Below, one piece after another: positions 11,030 to 25,030 of a stretch of 64,000 nucleotides of DNA. How positions within the stretch are numbered: the first letter of the stretch is position 1; the number at the start of each line of letters is the position of its first letter. The translations under genes and the position numbers were made by a program. Below the pieces are notes generated by a model. The model made no database searches. It had not been told where the DNA came from and saw only the letters and a list, made by a program, of their open reading frames with translations. Source of the stretch: Pipra filicauda (taxonomy: Eukaryota > Chordata > Aves > Passeriformes > Pipridae); the NCBI RefSeq assembly GCF_003945595.2, contig NW_024104401.1, forward strand, positions 1,226,558 to 1,290,557. The letters run 5' to 3'.

Positions 11030-12330
11030 TAAAAGTGTTAGTATCAGGTGTAATGATCTGTAGCCAAATACAATAGTGTGCCGTGACATTTAAGTAACAA
11101 TCTTAATTTGTTTTGTGCAAGCCTTCTCCATAATGCTCTTTGCAGCTCTAATCCAGAGGCGAGACAGTGCCGGGTCATTTGCATGTGCTGCTCTTGCTTG
11201 TAAATTCTGGATATTGTTGTATTTCTAAAGGTCACCTGGTGCCAAAGTTCACAAATTGACTTGCATTGCTTTTTTTCCCACCCAAGACAGCCGTCATGCC
11301 TTTTGTATAATAGCACATGGAATTTTATATATTTATTTCCCTCTCCCCACACCTCCACCTTCGTTTGAACAACACAATTATAAACTGCCTTTTTATATAT
11401 ATATTTTTTTTTATTATTATTATTACAAATGTCAAAGGTCAGGATTACTTGGAAACCAGGCAAGGAGAGGGGGTGAAAAAAACACTCCAGCACCACCATC
11501 TCCAGCAGCATGGAAGAGGGATGGTGTAAGAAACAGGGAATGCAAAATAGGTCACAACTCAGTAATCTCGCTGGAAGGGAGGGGGATTTTTTTTTCTCTT
11601 CACTTAAGTGCAAACCAAATGGGTCAAGTAATGGCGAGCGCCTGCCCTAACACTAATTGACTTATTTTGGAATGATTATAACTGTAATATTTTTCTTAAT
11701 GTCACTGTTTTCTGGGCTGTTGATTTTAGTGATTGCCAAGCGGTGGCATTAAATCTCTTGTAAATTTTAAATTGCGAGCTATTTCTGTAAACAAGTCCCT
11801 CTGTTCACATCCTGGTCATTAACCTTTGGTGATTTATATCACCCTCCTTTTTTTGCACAATTACAGCTAGTTGCTCTCCCTGCCAAACAAAGTGTGTGCA
11901 GGAAACAAAACTGGGATTTTATTCCAGCTTGTTAAGGTAGCTTTTTTAAAGTATAATTTTATTTTGTTTCTCAGTCTAAACATAAAATTATTACCTTTCA
12001 GAGCTGTCTTTTTTGTTCTTTTCTTTTCTTTTCAATACACAATGAGAGAAAATGATTGTCAGATAATCATAAGATTTGATTGGGTTTTTTCCCCCTCACT
12101 TTCCTCTTTAGTAATTTTTAATTTTCCCTGTAGTTGCTGGTCTTTATCTCCCAGCCAAATTTTTCGTCTAATCAGCATATTTGTTGTTCCAGGTTTACTG
12201 CTTGAGAAGCTTGTGATTTTATATCTACCTGTTACTAAATCGCAGCAGGGAAACAAATATATAGAATTCCCTCGTGTTTCACGGACAAAGGTTTTTTTAG
12301 GGCATGTCTATTTTCAGGGGTCTTTTATCT
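11030..12330. promoter_or_regulatory. Candidate conserved non-coding region after exon A
   Basis: About 1.3 kb without CR1 or other dispersed repeats, AT-rich, with many non-simple runs (for example around 11041-11240 and 11820-12260) that read like vertebrate conserved non-coding sequence. Its position directly downstream of a candidate regulated exon could also mean splicing elements. Inference from texture only. Confidence 0.3.
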
Positions 12331-13020
12331 TACTCATCAAACTAAGGATCAAAGGCACCGTGGTATGGGAATGTAGTCCTGCTGGCCATGGCCCAAGGAG
12401 TTTTGAGACACAGAAAGAAATTCTAAAATTAGGCAAATGAATCTTTATTTGGATGTTTTCTCCCCCCTAAAAACTGGAGGTTCAGAGTTCTCCATAGCTT
12501 TGAGCTGGTCCCTTCAGCCCCCGTGTGAGAGCTGCAGTGGTGAGACGGGCACATGTCGAGTTAATGAGCATTGTGGGCATTAAAGCCACGTGCTTCCATA
12601 ATTGTGCCTTCAGAAAAGAGAACGAGGATGGGAAATGACAGTCCAGGATAACAAATCTGCTCTGGTGCTCAGCTCGTGTTTGCTCAGTTGCACCTATTTA
12701 CACACCAAAAATATTTCCATCCCTACAGTCCGGGTTCTAAAGTCTTGGGGCAGAAAGCAGCCTCTCCAGTGATTCTTGTCGCTATTTTTAGGTATTCTGG
12801 GTGCTTCTGGGTAGCCAGTCTCAGGTTAGGGTGGAGAACTGTGCAGCTCAGCTGTGCTGAGGGGGTGTGAGGGTGCCCAGCCTGGTGGCATCCTGGAGCA
12901 TCCTCCGTCCGTGGGGCTCCTCCCTCTTGGCTGTTGGACAGCAAAAGCAGTGCTGTGGGTGGGCAAGGGGGGGATTTTCACAGGGTGTAAGAGCCCTGAA
13001 GGACTCTACCTTCTGAGGGC

Positions 13021-13335
13021 ACTACAGAATCCTTTAGGTTGGAAAAGCCCTCCAGGATCACCGAGTCCAACCTGTGCCCAATCCCCACCTCGTCCCCCAG
13101 CCCAGAGCACTGAGTGCCACGACCAGGCCTTCCTGGGACACCTCCAGGGTGGGGACTCCAAACCTCCCTGGGCAGCCCCTCCCAAGGCCTGACCATCCTT
13201 TCCAGAAGAAATTCTTCCTGATGCCCTGAACCTCCCGTGGCACAGCTTGAGGCTTGTCCTCTTGTCCTGTCACTTGTTCCTTGGGAAAAAACACCAGCCC
13301 CACCTGGCTCCACCCTCCTGTCAGGTGGAAAGGAG
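13021..13335 (-). mobile_element. CR1 LINE 3'-end fragment (about 315 bp)
   Basis: Reverse-oriented copy of a second CR1 subfamily: GGTTGGAAAAGCCCTCCAGG, ATCACCGAGTCCAACC, TTCCTGGGACACCTCCAGGG, then CACCTGGCTCCACCCTCCTG. Confidence 0.92.
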
Positions 13336-13672
13336 GTAAAAATTCCACAGCTCTGTCCTCCATCAGTTTTTATCATTGCAAGAAATCTTACTCTCGTGAA
13401 TTTTAGGATTTTCCTAAACTCTTAGTTTTCAGATCCGGGTTTTTTCTATAGGGAGCCACTGACAAGTGAAAAAGTCCCACCCACTCCCTATTGCAGGCAA
13501 CCAGGCTTTAAGCAATCCTTTGATTCTCCAGGGGGGAAAAGTATCTAGTAGCAGTAAGTTATGCTTGAAACAAACCCTGCTCTGGTGTTAAGACCTGCTG
13601 GAATCACTGGCACCTGCTATCATTGTAGTACTATTAAAATACAGAATTATTTTTCCTGTATCAACAGACTGA

Positions 13673-13802
13673 GGCCGGGTTGGACAGGGCTTGGAGCAGC
13701 CTGGGCTAGGGGAAGGTGTCCCTGCCCAGGGGCTGGAATGAGGTGAGCTTTAAGGTCCCTTCCCACCCAAACTAGTCTGGGATTCTGTGATTTTATGATT
13801 TT
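13673..13802 (+). mobile_element. CR1 LINE 3'-end fragment
   Basis: GGTTGGACAGGGCTTGGAGC, GGGAAGGTGTCCCTGCCC, then GGATTCTGTGATTTTATG tail. Confidence 0.93.
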
Positions 13803-14109
13803 GCAGCAGAGTGGAAAGGATCATCTTTATGGAATTTAATGCCTGTGCTCTGCATGCTGTGGTTTAACCTGCATAAAGATATTAAATCTTCATTTTTCCA
13901 CTCTTCTCAGTTTTAAACAGTGATTTTAAACAGTGCTGGGTCGGATTTGCCAGGCACTGATGGGCAACCTTTAGTTTGGATATTCATGAAGCCCCAACCT
14001 CCCTTTGGTTTCAGAGTTAGTGATGCCTTCGCTGCCATGGTGCTGTGCCTGTGCAGGAAGTTACATCCTGCATAAACTGAATTTTTAAAGTCTTTTAGAA
14101 GTCTTGGCA

Positions 14110-14470
14110 CCCAAATAAAACAACAAATCCGTATGGTAGGGGGGGTTCAGTGCCTTTCATCAGCAGTTTGTCACTCGTGGGCAGCAATATAAAACAGTAT
14201 AAAATTCTTCCAGTGGAACACAACCTTTATCAAGAGCTGTGGGCGAGCAAAAGCAGAGCTCTATTGTCCTGATAGGGTTGATTTTCAGAACTAATTAGAT
14301 TTAGACACTGGGTTTGGAAAGGGGAGAGAAGTATTAGCATAGCCATGCCCAGTGGGACATGGCACAAATATTTCCTTAATTGAGGCTGCTAATAAACATA
14401 CATCTGCCAAGTTAGGGGGTAATTTACACCGAGTGGCAAAAGGTGAGGAGAGTTAACGTTATACAGGATG
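14110..14470. promoter_or_regulatory. Candidate conserved non-coding element
   Basis: Repeat-free block with ACTAATTAGAT, CTTAATTGAGG, CTAATAAACAT and GGTAATTTACACC motifs, dense in ATTA/TAAT homeodomain cores and bounded by ordinary intron. No alignment was possible; called from texture and motif content. Confidence 0.35.
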
Positions 14471-14893
14471 TAAATAACACAAACTGTGTGTTGTAAACAT
14501 CTCACAGTGCGTGGCAGGGCACCTCAGCAGCTCCTGCTTGCCACCCTTTTGAAAGGGTGGAGGGTTATGAGGATGGTGCTTGAGCAGAAGAGATTTTTGC
14601 GAGAGGGAGGAGGGCATGATGAAGAGGGAGCTGAGCTGGGTCTGGGTGTTACTGGAGGCAGGCGTGAGTAGCATTCCAGCTGGAACCACAGCCCTTGAAG
14701 GGGCCTTCGGGGGTGTTTGAAATGCACCACTGAGAATCTTCTGGTGCTGCACTTGACTTCTTGTTTCTGGGAAGTGTTTGCTGGGGGGGTGGCATCGCCC
14801 ACCGGACGTGCGTGGTGAGTTACTGTTGATCAGCACCAGCACCCCTGATGACAACTGCCTTGGGCAAAGTCTGGTTGCCTTGGAAGCCAGAAC

Positions 14894-14922
14894 ATTTATT
14901 TATTTATTTATTTATTTTTATT
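14894..14922. repeat. ATTT simple repeat
   Basis: About six units of ATTT ending in a T5 run. Confidence 0.9.
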
Positions 14923-15003
14923 TCTGATTCTGGCAAAATATTGCTGGGTGCCTATGAGAAACACCTTAAGCCTGGCGAGTCCTTGATTTATACCCATGAA
15001 AGT

Positions 15004-15070
15004 GGTTGGAGTTGATGATCTTGGAGGTCTTTTCCAACCTGAACGGTGCTATCGTTTTATGATCCTGTGA
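15004..15070 (+). mobile_element. CR1 LINE 3' tail
   Basis: GGAGTTGATGATCTTGGAGG, TCTTTTCCAACCTG, and a degraded octamer tail ending ATCCTGTGA. Confidence 0.85.
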
Positions 15071-15187
15071 AAAATAGGAGTACTTTTTTGTTTCAAAGGT
15101 GACTTTTGGGATGGGTGTAATGGGTGTACTTTCTCACTGTGCAGTGCCTGGCAGAAAGAGCCCTTGCCTTCTGTTGACTTTCAGTGC

Positions 15188-15250
15188 TGAAAGGTTGGAC
15201 CAGGTGATCCTTGAGGTCCCTTCTGACCTGATACTCGATGATTTTGTGAC
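15188..15250 (+). mobile_element. CR1 LINE 3' tail
   Basis: GGTTGGACCAGGTGATCC, TTGAGGTCCCTTCTGACC and a diverged tail. It lies 118 bp after the previous CR1 tail, so the two are separate insertions. Confidence 0.82.
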
Positions 15251-15727
15251 TTTGAACTGTGCTTGTTCAAACACTGGTGCAAGGTGTCCATGGTTTATAC
15301 AGTTCTTATTATTGAGAATAAAATAGGTTGGAAGTGGGAATTGATATCAAAGTGATTCCTGCATGTTCTTTAGAACAGCTCTTGCCAGGTACCAAGAGGC
15401 GTCACCGCTTCTGGACCCGCGTTTTCCCCACATTTTCATCGACTTAATTGAGTTCTCTGGAAGAAGTTATAGACTAATTGTATCCTGTGGTAATTTTCAG
15501 TGTAGTTTTCTAAATCTGATCTCTGTCACACACCACAGACACAGGCAGTGGGGCTGTGCCTAAATGTTTATTTTCTCTTGCACGATCCTTTGCTTCTCAG
15601 AAATTGTCTCTGGTTTTCCAGAAGTGGGTGGGCTGTGGCAATGTCTGGCTTTTGGCAGAGCAAAATAAATGTGAATTCAGGTTAAATGCAGTAACTTGAC
15701 TATGGAAGGATGATGGTGAAAAGAGTA

Positions 15728-15922
15728 TCATGGAATCCCAGAATGGTTTGGGTTGGAAGGGACCTTAAAGCTCATCCAGTCCCATCCCTTGCCATGGGCA
15801 GGGACACCTTCCACTAGCCCAGGGTGCTCCAAGCCCCGTCCAGCCTGGCCTTGGACACTTCCAGGGATCCAGGGGCAGCCACAGCTTCTCTGGGCAACCT
15901 GTGCCAGGGCCTCACCACCCTT
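15728..15922 (-). mobile_element. CR1 LINE 3'-end fragment
   Basis: TCATGGAATCCCAGAATGG, GGGACCTTAAAGCTCATCC, CAAGCCCCGTCCAGCCTGGC and CACAGCTTCTCTGGGCAACC; little diverged. Confidence 0.95.
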
Positions 15923-16277
15923 ATGTGCAGCATCACCAGTGGTATTGTGTAACTTTTTGGAAGTGCTGTGGTGGCTCTGGTGGTCCGGGGGTTTTTCTAA
16001 AATTCATGGAATGCACTCCCACTTCCACTAACAGAAAAAAATTCCTTATGCTTTAGGTTCCATGTCATCACAGTCTCAGGGTTTTGGCTCATTTCCCATC
16101 CCAGCCACCCCTCCCACTCTAAAAAAAAGGCAAAACAAACAACAACAACAACATTTTAGATATCTCCTGTTGATAATAACTTCCAAATGGAAGTCAGTGG
16201 CAGCTGGTTCTTCGCACTTTAACCCTTCCTCTGCTGCCCTTCCAGGAAATAATTGATGACTGATTGGCCCATTAACC

Positions 16278-16300
16278 TTTTTTTTTTAAAAAAAAAAAAA
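16278..16300. repeat. T10/A13 self-complementary run
   Basis: Ten T directly followed by thirteen A, a perfect AT palindrome that can extrude as a hairpin. Probably a junction of two homopolymers. Confidence 0.8.
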
Positions 16301-16379
16301 GTTTGACAGCCTGAACTTGTGTAATGAGGAGGGATTCCTGGTGAAATCAGGCTGATGGCTGAGTTGCTTGCCCCTGAGG

Positions 16380-16640
16380 ATGCAGAATTAGCCCCGTGGG
16401 ACCTCGTCTGCATAGAAACTGGACACAATTAGTGTAATATCCGGTGTTATTAATGTAGTTTGGAGTAATTGGGCAGGTTGATTTCGACAGGTTGATGGTG
16501 CTAAAATACTATTATAGTGGACCTTTCCATGAATAACTGTTAAACATGGAAAACTGTTTAATAAAATTTTGTGATTGGGCTCACAGGGATTTAAATAGCA
16601 CAACCTATAATTTGACTGAAGAGTAAAACTGAACAATTTC
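16380..16640. promoter_or_regulatory. Candidate conserved non-coding element
   Basis: Repeat-free block between CR1 fragments with TTATTAATGTAG, GGAGTAATTGGG and CCATGAATAACTG motifs and several homeodomain-type cores. Called from texture only. Confidence 0.3.
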
Positions 16641-16842
16641 ATCCTGCTGCCTGGATTCTCCTGTTCCCGTGTGCAGTGGTTAAGGATGTACAGGTTTGCT
16701 CCCTGTCTTTTGCAGGCGTTGCCTGGGGGTGACATGGAGCAGGCAGTGCTGCTTTTGTTTCACAGTGGAGCTTAGGAAAAACAAACTGGTGTGTTTAAGC
16801 AGGGAAGGTGTAGGGAAGGTGTGTTCAACTGGCACAGCTTTT

Positions 16843-17240
16843 TAGGGACCGTGGAGTCCAGCCATTAACACAGCACCACCAGATTCACCAGTGAACCACG
16901 TCCCCAAGTGCCACACTCACGTGCCTTTCAAACACCTCCAGGGGTGGGGACTCCACCACCTCCCTGGGCAGCCCCTGCCAAGGCCTGACCACCCTTTCCA
17001 GGGAGAAATTGCTCCTCATGTCCAACCTGACCCTCCCCTGGCACAGCCTGAGGCCGTTCCCTCTCCTCCTGTCCCTTGTTCCCTGGGAGCAGAGCCCGAC
17101 CCCCCCCGGCTCCCCCCTCCTGTCAGGGGGTTGCAGAGCCAGAAGGTCCCCCCTGAGCCTCCTTTTCTCCAGGCTGAGCCCCCCCAGCTCCCTCAGCTGC
17201 TCCTGCTGCTCCAGCCCCTTTCCAGCTCCGTTCCCTTCCC
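16843..17240 (-). mobile_element. CR1 LINE 3' fragment (about 400 bp)
   Basis: Reverse-oriented longer CR1 piece: CCATTAACACAGCACC, GGGGACTCCACCACCTCCC, GCCAAGGCCTGACCACCC, TGTCCCTTGTTCCCTGGGAG, then a C-rich segment to TTCCCTGCACACGC. Confidence 0.92.
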
Positions 17241-17965
17241 TGCACACGCTCCAGGACCAGTATGTCACCTGGACAAACCAGCTTCCTGTGTTTGATCACC
17301 ATTATTCAGTGGGAGATCAGAGGATTCAGTGATGCTGCAGCTTGGTTGTGCATAACTCCTTCAAGGTTTGGAATCCTAATGCTGGGAAGTCGCCTCAAAC
17401 TTAAAAGCAGGATGGATTGGTGCAGGAGTGGTGCAGAGACACTCCAATATACACCATGTATGCTGTTGAGTGTTAGTTATACACCCTGTATTCAAGTTGT
17501 TGCTCTTTGGGAGGTCAGCTTTGCCAGTGCACTGGAGAAGTCCCTCTCATTGTCCTCTTCTGGGTCTCTGCATCCCTACAGAGTCTTGTGCCTGCATAAA
17601 AAGGAGGAAGCGTGGGGAATTTTTACCTTGAGGTGGCAAAATGACCATTTTGTCTAGCAGGCAGCTCCTGCAGCTTGTACCAGACCTTTGGCTTACAGGG
17701 GAGTGGTGTGGTGGGTGATCAGGTATAGAAGAGCTTAACTGTGTGATCCTAGAGGAGACAGAGCACAGGACTGAACAGAATTTCATTTATGGTGCAGGTA
17801 GCTCCTCTTACATCTTCCTCGGGAACAGGAGAGCTCTGTTTGATAAATGAGGCTTTTCCCATGATTTATTCGTAACATTTTGGGTAATGATTCTGCCTGT
17901 TTGTAACACAGTGTTACTAAAATAGAAAAGTAGTTGTAGCTGTACAGCTGGATCATTAATGTTTG

Positions 17966-18210
17966 GCCCAAGGGAACAACATGGAGCTGTGTCAGGGGGG
18001 ATTTAGGCTGGATCTCGGGGAAAGGTTCTTCCCTCAGAGGGTGGTTGGCACTGAACAGGCTCCCCAGGGCACTGGGCACGGCCCCAAGGCTGCCAGAGCT
18101 CCAGGAGGGTTTGGACAACACCCTCAGGGAATTGTTGGGGTGTCCTGGGCAGGGCCAGAAGTTGGACCCTGCGGGTCCCTTTCAGCTCAAGATATTCTGG
18201 GATTCTATGA
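17966..18210 (+). mobile_element. CR1 LINE 3'-end fragment
   Basis: GGATTTAGGCTGGATCTCGG, GTTCTTCCCTCAGAGGGTGG, GGTTTGGACAACACCCTC, and a GGGATTCTATGA tail. Confidence 0.92.
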
Positions 18211-19270
18211 TTTCTTTTCCCACTTATTCCACACACTGTGTTCTTAGTAAAACTGCTGCTTCAGGTGCTCTCCTGCACCTGAAAATAAGCTTCAACTCCG
18301 TGTTTATTCCCACTTCAAGGTGCAAAGTAACCTCCAAGCAAACCCCACAGGTAGGGAAGATGACTGGCAGTGGCAGCAGTGCTGCCTTTAGAGCTCGTGC
18401 TGGATTTGTCCCTTGTCTGTGCCTGCCTGGGGATGAGAGGGAACAGGGTAGTTCGTGTCTCTGAATATGTAATAAGTCATTACCAGACAAAATGCTCTTT
18501 CTAAAGCTCGTTATGGCTGATGTTCACCAGAGTTTTGTGCTCTTATTATTCTTTTCTTTCATGCTTCATGCGAGCCCTTCCCAATTCCACTTGCTCTGTT
18601 TTCAGCTTCCTTGATTTTTTAATTTGCCGTTGGTGTCCCATGTGTAGGTAGAGTGTGTGTCCATTTATTGCAGTTCTGCTGGTATTTTCTTGTGCTGCTC
18701 CTCTGGCCTGAATACTTGTCCTTATCCTGCAGTAGCCCTAAGGATATTTCTCTGACCCTCTCTGCTGGCTGCTCAGATCATTTTCTCATCTCCCATATCG
18801 AACGTGAATGTTGAATAGGTTGAACTGATTTTAATCCTGTATTATATCTCAGTGATTATTATTATTATCCCAGTGTTTATGCTGTGGAGGAGAAAATGTA
18901 CACATCTCTTTAATATATCTGTGCATGTAAAAACTGCTTGAAAGAAGAGGGTAAATTGTTAAATTTTCTGTATTGTCAACTCTTTATAGTCCATTCTTCT
19001 TTTATTTTGTGGCACACTTTGATTTTTACATTATGTAGCTCTTAGCACCTCAGGTTTAAATCTAAATAGTGCTTGTTGGCCACTTAATGTTTGAGAAAGG
19101 TACAGACTTGACACCAAACTCACAAACACACCCAGGAACTGAGTATTTTCCCAAACCAGGGCTTTATCTATATAACATTTGAAGGGAAAAAGCAGCAGAT
19201 CCACACATTGTTTCCTGGTGCCTTGTGCAGGGATCCAGGCTCAAACCTCAGCCCTGCTTTTGTGTGGTCT

Positions 19271-19522
19271 GGAATCCCAGAATGATTTGGGCTGGGAGGG
19301 ACCTTAAAGCCCATCTTGTTCCACCCCCTGCCATGGGCAAGGACACCTTCCACTAGCCCAGGCTGCTCCAAGCCCTGTCCAACCTGGCCTTGGACACTTC
19401 CAGGGATCCAGGGGCAGCCACAGCTTCTCTGGGCAACCTGTGCCAGGGCCTCCCCACCCTCCCAGGGAACAATTCCTTCCCAATATCCCACCTAACCCTG
19501 CCCTCTTTCAGTTTAAAGCTGT
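19271..19522 (-). mobile_element. CR1 LINE 3'-end fragment just upstream of exon B
   Basis: GGAATCCCAGAATGATTTGG, GGGACCTTAAAGCCCATC, then CACAGCTTCTCTGGGCAACC and TTCCTTCCCAATATCCCACC. It ends 100 bp before exon B. Confidence 0.95.
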
Positions 19523-19609
19523 TATGTTGTATTGCAGAAATTCTCATCAACCAAGATTGTTTAAGCTAATTGTCAATATCCCTAACTCAGTCTCTTCTTC
19601 CTATTGTGA

Positions 19610-21475
<1,866 letters not shown>

Positions 21476-22574
21476 TGATGTTAATTTATACCACATATAT
21501 GCTGCATCAGATGCATCCTAATTTTTTCCCCTTGTTGTTTCACGTGCCACTCTAAATGTCAGCATTTCTGTACTTTCCTTTGAGTATAAAGAAAAAAGTT
21601 TGCTTTTTGACATCAGTTACTTCCATTTTCCTCCTTTGAGGGCACATGTGCCATGGTAATATTTTCAAAGAGGCAGAGCTTGATTGGTCTTCCTTTGGTT
21701 TGGTTTTTAGGGTTACTTGTCAGAAGAAACCAAAGTCATTGCTCATTATATCTGGATACTAGAAAACTGATTTGAGATTATTTTTTTCTTCCCCTTTGTG
21801 TTTCTTTCTCTTTTTTTTATTTTCTAAAACATATACTTAGTGTTCAGAAGAGTGTTCTTGAGAATACTTTGAGCTGTGGTTCACCTCACTAACCCTGGCT
21901 CAGGTCATTATTCTGGTGCTCTTTAGTTCCAGGGGTTTGCAACAAAGCCACAAAAAGGAAGTTCTCTTGCTCTAAAGCAATTAGTTGTGGGAGCTGAAGG
22001 ATTGAGAACTTGTGCATTTTTATTTCTTTGATATTTGGAAGTGAGAACTTTTCTTGCAATTTTTGCACATGTTTTAAATGGAAAAATATTCATTTATTTG
22101 GGTGTATATATATATATGTATGTATTTTGTTAAGATTTGCTGTTTAGGGTTTTGCCTACTGGTCTAAGCCATTCTAAGACATCCCAGTTTAAAATGGACA
22201 TTCATACACCAGTGCAAGTGCTTTTGCACAGTTTGGTCTTTATGTTCCACTCAAGGTGACCCAGCTCATGATAAACAAGGGACAGTGTTGGTTTGGCTGA
22301 TATTTTAACACCCACAGCCCAAAGCCACTCTTATTTATCAGTGTTCTTTCACACAGGTCTGGTGGTCATTGAGATTTCCACCAGGGCTTTGATGTAGTGC
22401 AGGTAGAAGGCAGGTGAGGTGGTGGAGGAGAGGGATGGGGTCTGTGAGTGACCTACCTGTATATTTAGCTCATTTGAAATACTCTCTGCTGCCTGTGAGC
22501 AGAGCAGGGGGGCAGTGGAGCTCATTCCTGCTCCAGACTGGCTGTTCAGCTGTGGGTGGCATTTTCCTAGACCC

Positions 22575-22735
22575 TGCTAACTAGATATATAATGTTTTAT
22601 ATTTATATATTTTATAGCTATATATGTTTCTAATATAAATATGTTGTAAATAATATTTCTGATAATTTTATGTTGACTATATATTTATATTTTATAAATA
22701 CAAACAGATGGGGGTTATAATTTATATATCTAACG
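22575..22735. repeat. AT-rich low-complexity stretch
   Basis: About 160 bp of irregular TATA/ATAT sequence, rich in short palindromes, in the intron between exons C and D. Confidence 0.75.
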
Positions 22736-24851
22736 TGCAGTCCCTTCACTGCAGACAACTTCCCACACCCACACACATCCTCCTGATGCATCTGTGATCC
22801 ATCTCAGCTCTGCCCAGAATCCAGCTATCCCCAGTCAGGCACATATCCCAGGATTTATGCAACCAGGCTGGGTGTTTAATCAGGAAAATGACTGTGCAAG
22901 GAAGCAGCACTGTGTTTTTTTTTCATTTTTCTCTTTGTCCCCCTTGCAGCCAGGCTGGGTCTCAGCCAGGTTCTCCGTGGGCCAGGCTGGCCACCCGTGC
23001 GTGGTGCCAGCAGGAGGGACGTGCCAGGAACATGTTGTAGGGAGAGGGCAGGGTGGCACAGCCCATTTTGGCAATGCTCTGTGGTGCAGCTTTTGAAGGG
23101 GGATGATTTTGGAATCCTGACTGGAACTGTTTATGTTCTTAGAGATGATTTGCACCCTCGTCTTGCCCCTTGACCTTCCTGATTTTAAGGCCGCGGTCGT
23201 TCCTTTGGAAAAATGTGAGATATTTCCAAAGCAATGTATTTTAAAATGTAAACACACACACAGAGGAGGTGAACCTCAGCCTGCTGCTTTTTCTGCAGGG
23301 CTTTGCTTTATTCCCTTTTCTCCCTTCCTGCCCTGCCTGGCAGGTCCTCACCCCCAAAAGCCCCAGCTCTCCCGTGGAACACTTACACAGTTTGCATCTC
23401 CACAGAGCCAGATGTTTGGGAGCAAAGGAATATGAGATGTTGCCATCTCTCAGCTCTGTTCAAGAGCCATCAATCTTCCACTTCAGAATTCTCATTCTTC
23501 CTCTTTCTAGAGCTCTTTGCCTTTTTAGCACTTTGTGCAGCACTTTGTTTCCCCGGGGAATTTCTGCCTTGTTGGATGTTATTCCAGCAGCAGCTGTCTG
23601 CTGCCAGCACCCCAGCCCTTTGGCAGCTTCCAGCTAAAGTTAGTCAAAGTTCTTATTTCTAACATTCCCATCCTAGAGCAAGAGGTGAGGCTAAGTGCTC
23701 TTTAGGTGCTGGAGTTATTGCCCAAGATCTGATTTCATATTTCAGAAGGAAACTGGTGGAGCCTTTTCCCAGAGCACTCTCCCTGTCTAGAGAAGCCACT
23801 GAAGGGAATTAAATTGCTTAGGCAAACCCAGCTAAATTTTCTGGATTTTGGCTCTTCCAGTCTTACAGAGATGAGAGGATAAATATGAGCCACTCTTTTG
23901 AGGTGTCTGGAAAACATGGAACATCAGGTCTTTGCTGCTGCAGAGGAAAATAGGGAGGGCTTAAAAACAGAGTCTCATCGTGAGTTTTCCAGCCCAGGAG
24001 TCTCATCGCTTACTCTGGGGTATTTTGTATTTGAGAGCCAAACCCCAAAGTAATAATCTGGACAATCCTGTCCTACCCATCACAAGATACAGTTTTATGT
24101 GCAGAACAGGAGAAAACCCAAACCTCTCAAGGAATAGCAAAGTTACAGACTTTTCTCTCTCTGCTGTGACTTGAGATGCCTTCACCCCTGCTGCTTCTTT
24201 CCCTGGCTTGTCTGCTCCTCCCTTCAGGGATTCCCTCTGCTCAGCCCATCTGACACCTGCTGAACTCAGATTTAGCATGGCAAAGCCTTTCACCAGCCTC
24301 CTGGGATCCAGAGGGGTGAAGGAGACAGTGGGAGGGGTTATTCTCCCAAAAGAGCTTTCGCCTGCAAATGATCTCTGTGACTGAGGTGCAAGGCACAGTG
24401 GGGAGGAGGCTTTTAGGGAAGGAGAGAGCCAAACATTTTGGAGAATATGGACAGCTGAATGTTGTTGTCTGGATATATTCAGTGATGCTAAAACCCTCAT
24501 ATTTTGATTGGCAAATTGTGAATAAGTAAAAGAGGGGAAAGTAGCTTTATAGCAGGTCTGGCTGCACTGAGGGGGCTTTTTCTTCCTTTTACCATCAAAC
24601 CTGGGTGTCCATCCTGGAGCAGAGCCTGCCCTGTGCTTGTAAGTATTGTGAGCATCCTCCAGTTCAGAATTACTCTTGGCATCAGCAGGAAAAGGGAGCT
24701 TGGTTTTGTATCATCATCTTGAAAGAAAAAAACCCACGTTGAATAGTTAGAGCTTGTTAACCATGTGTGGGTTCTTTGGTATAAATTGGTGAGAACAGTT
24801 TCACTTCTGTAACAAATTCAACCCTTGCCTTTCCCCATTTGCCACCTTCAC

Positions 24852-24901
24852 AGTGAATGTTTGTTGGAGAGAGGGTGATTCCTACAAATCTGGATTAAAA
24901 T
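24852..24901 (+). repeat. 50-bp perfect direct repeat, copy 1
   Basis: Begins AGTGAATGTTTG and ends GGATTAAAAT. Identical base for base to 26066-26115, in the same orientation 1,214 bp away in the same intron. It does not resemble CR1. Flanking sequence differs (TG-rich after this copy). Confidence 0.9.
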
Positions 24902-24987
24902 GTGTGTGTTGTCAGATTGTCGAAATTTAAAACAGTGTCTGGGTGACATTTCTTGGTTATGGCTTTGGGGACTCCTTCAGTGCTGCC

Positions 24988-25030
24988 ACCTGGGAGGACC
25001 CTTCCAACCCAAACCATTCTGTGATACCCT
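24988..25030 (+). mobile_element. CR1 LINE 3' tail
   Basis: GGACCCTTCCAACCCAAACC followed by ATTCTGTGATACCCTGA. Confidence 0.8.

Noticed and set aside
11044..11613. 189-codon minus-strand frame after exon A
   Set aside because: Compositionally random product with runs translated from AT repeats; no domain and no plausible splice context.
16891..17295. Pro/Leu-rich frames around 16.9-17.3 kb on both strands
   Set aside because: They are translated CR1 LINE sequence, a 5'-truncated non-coding 3' fragment.
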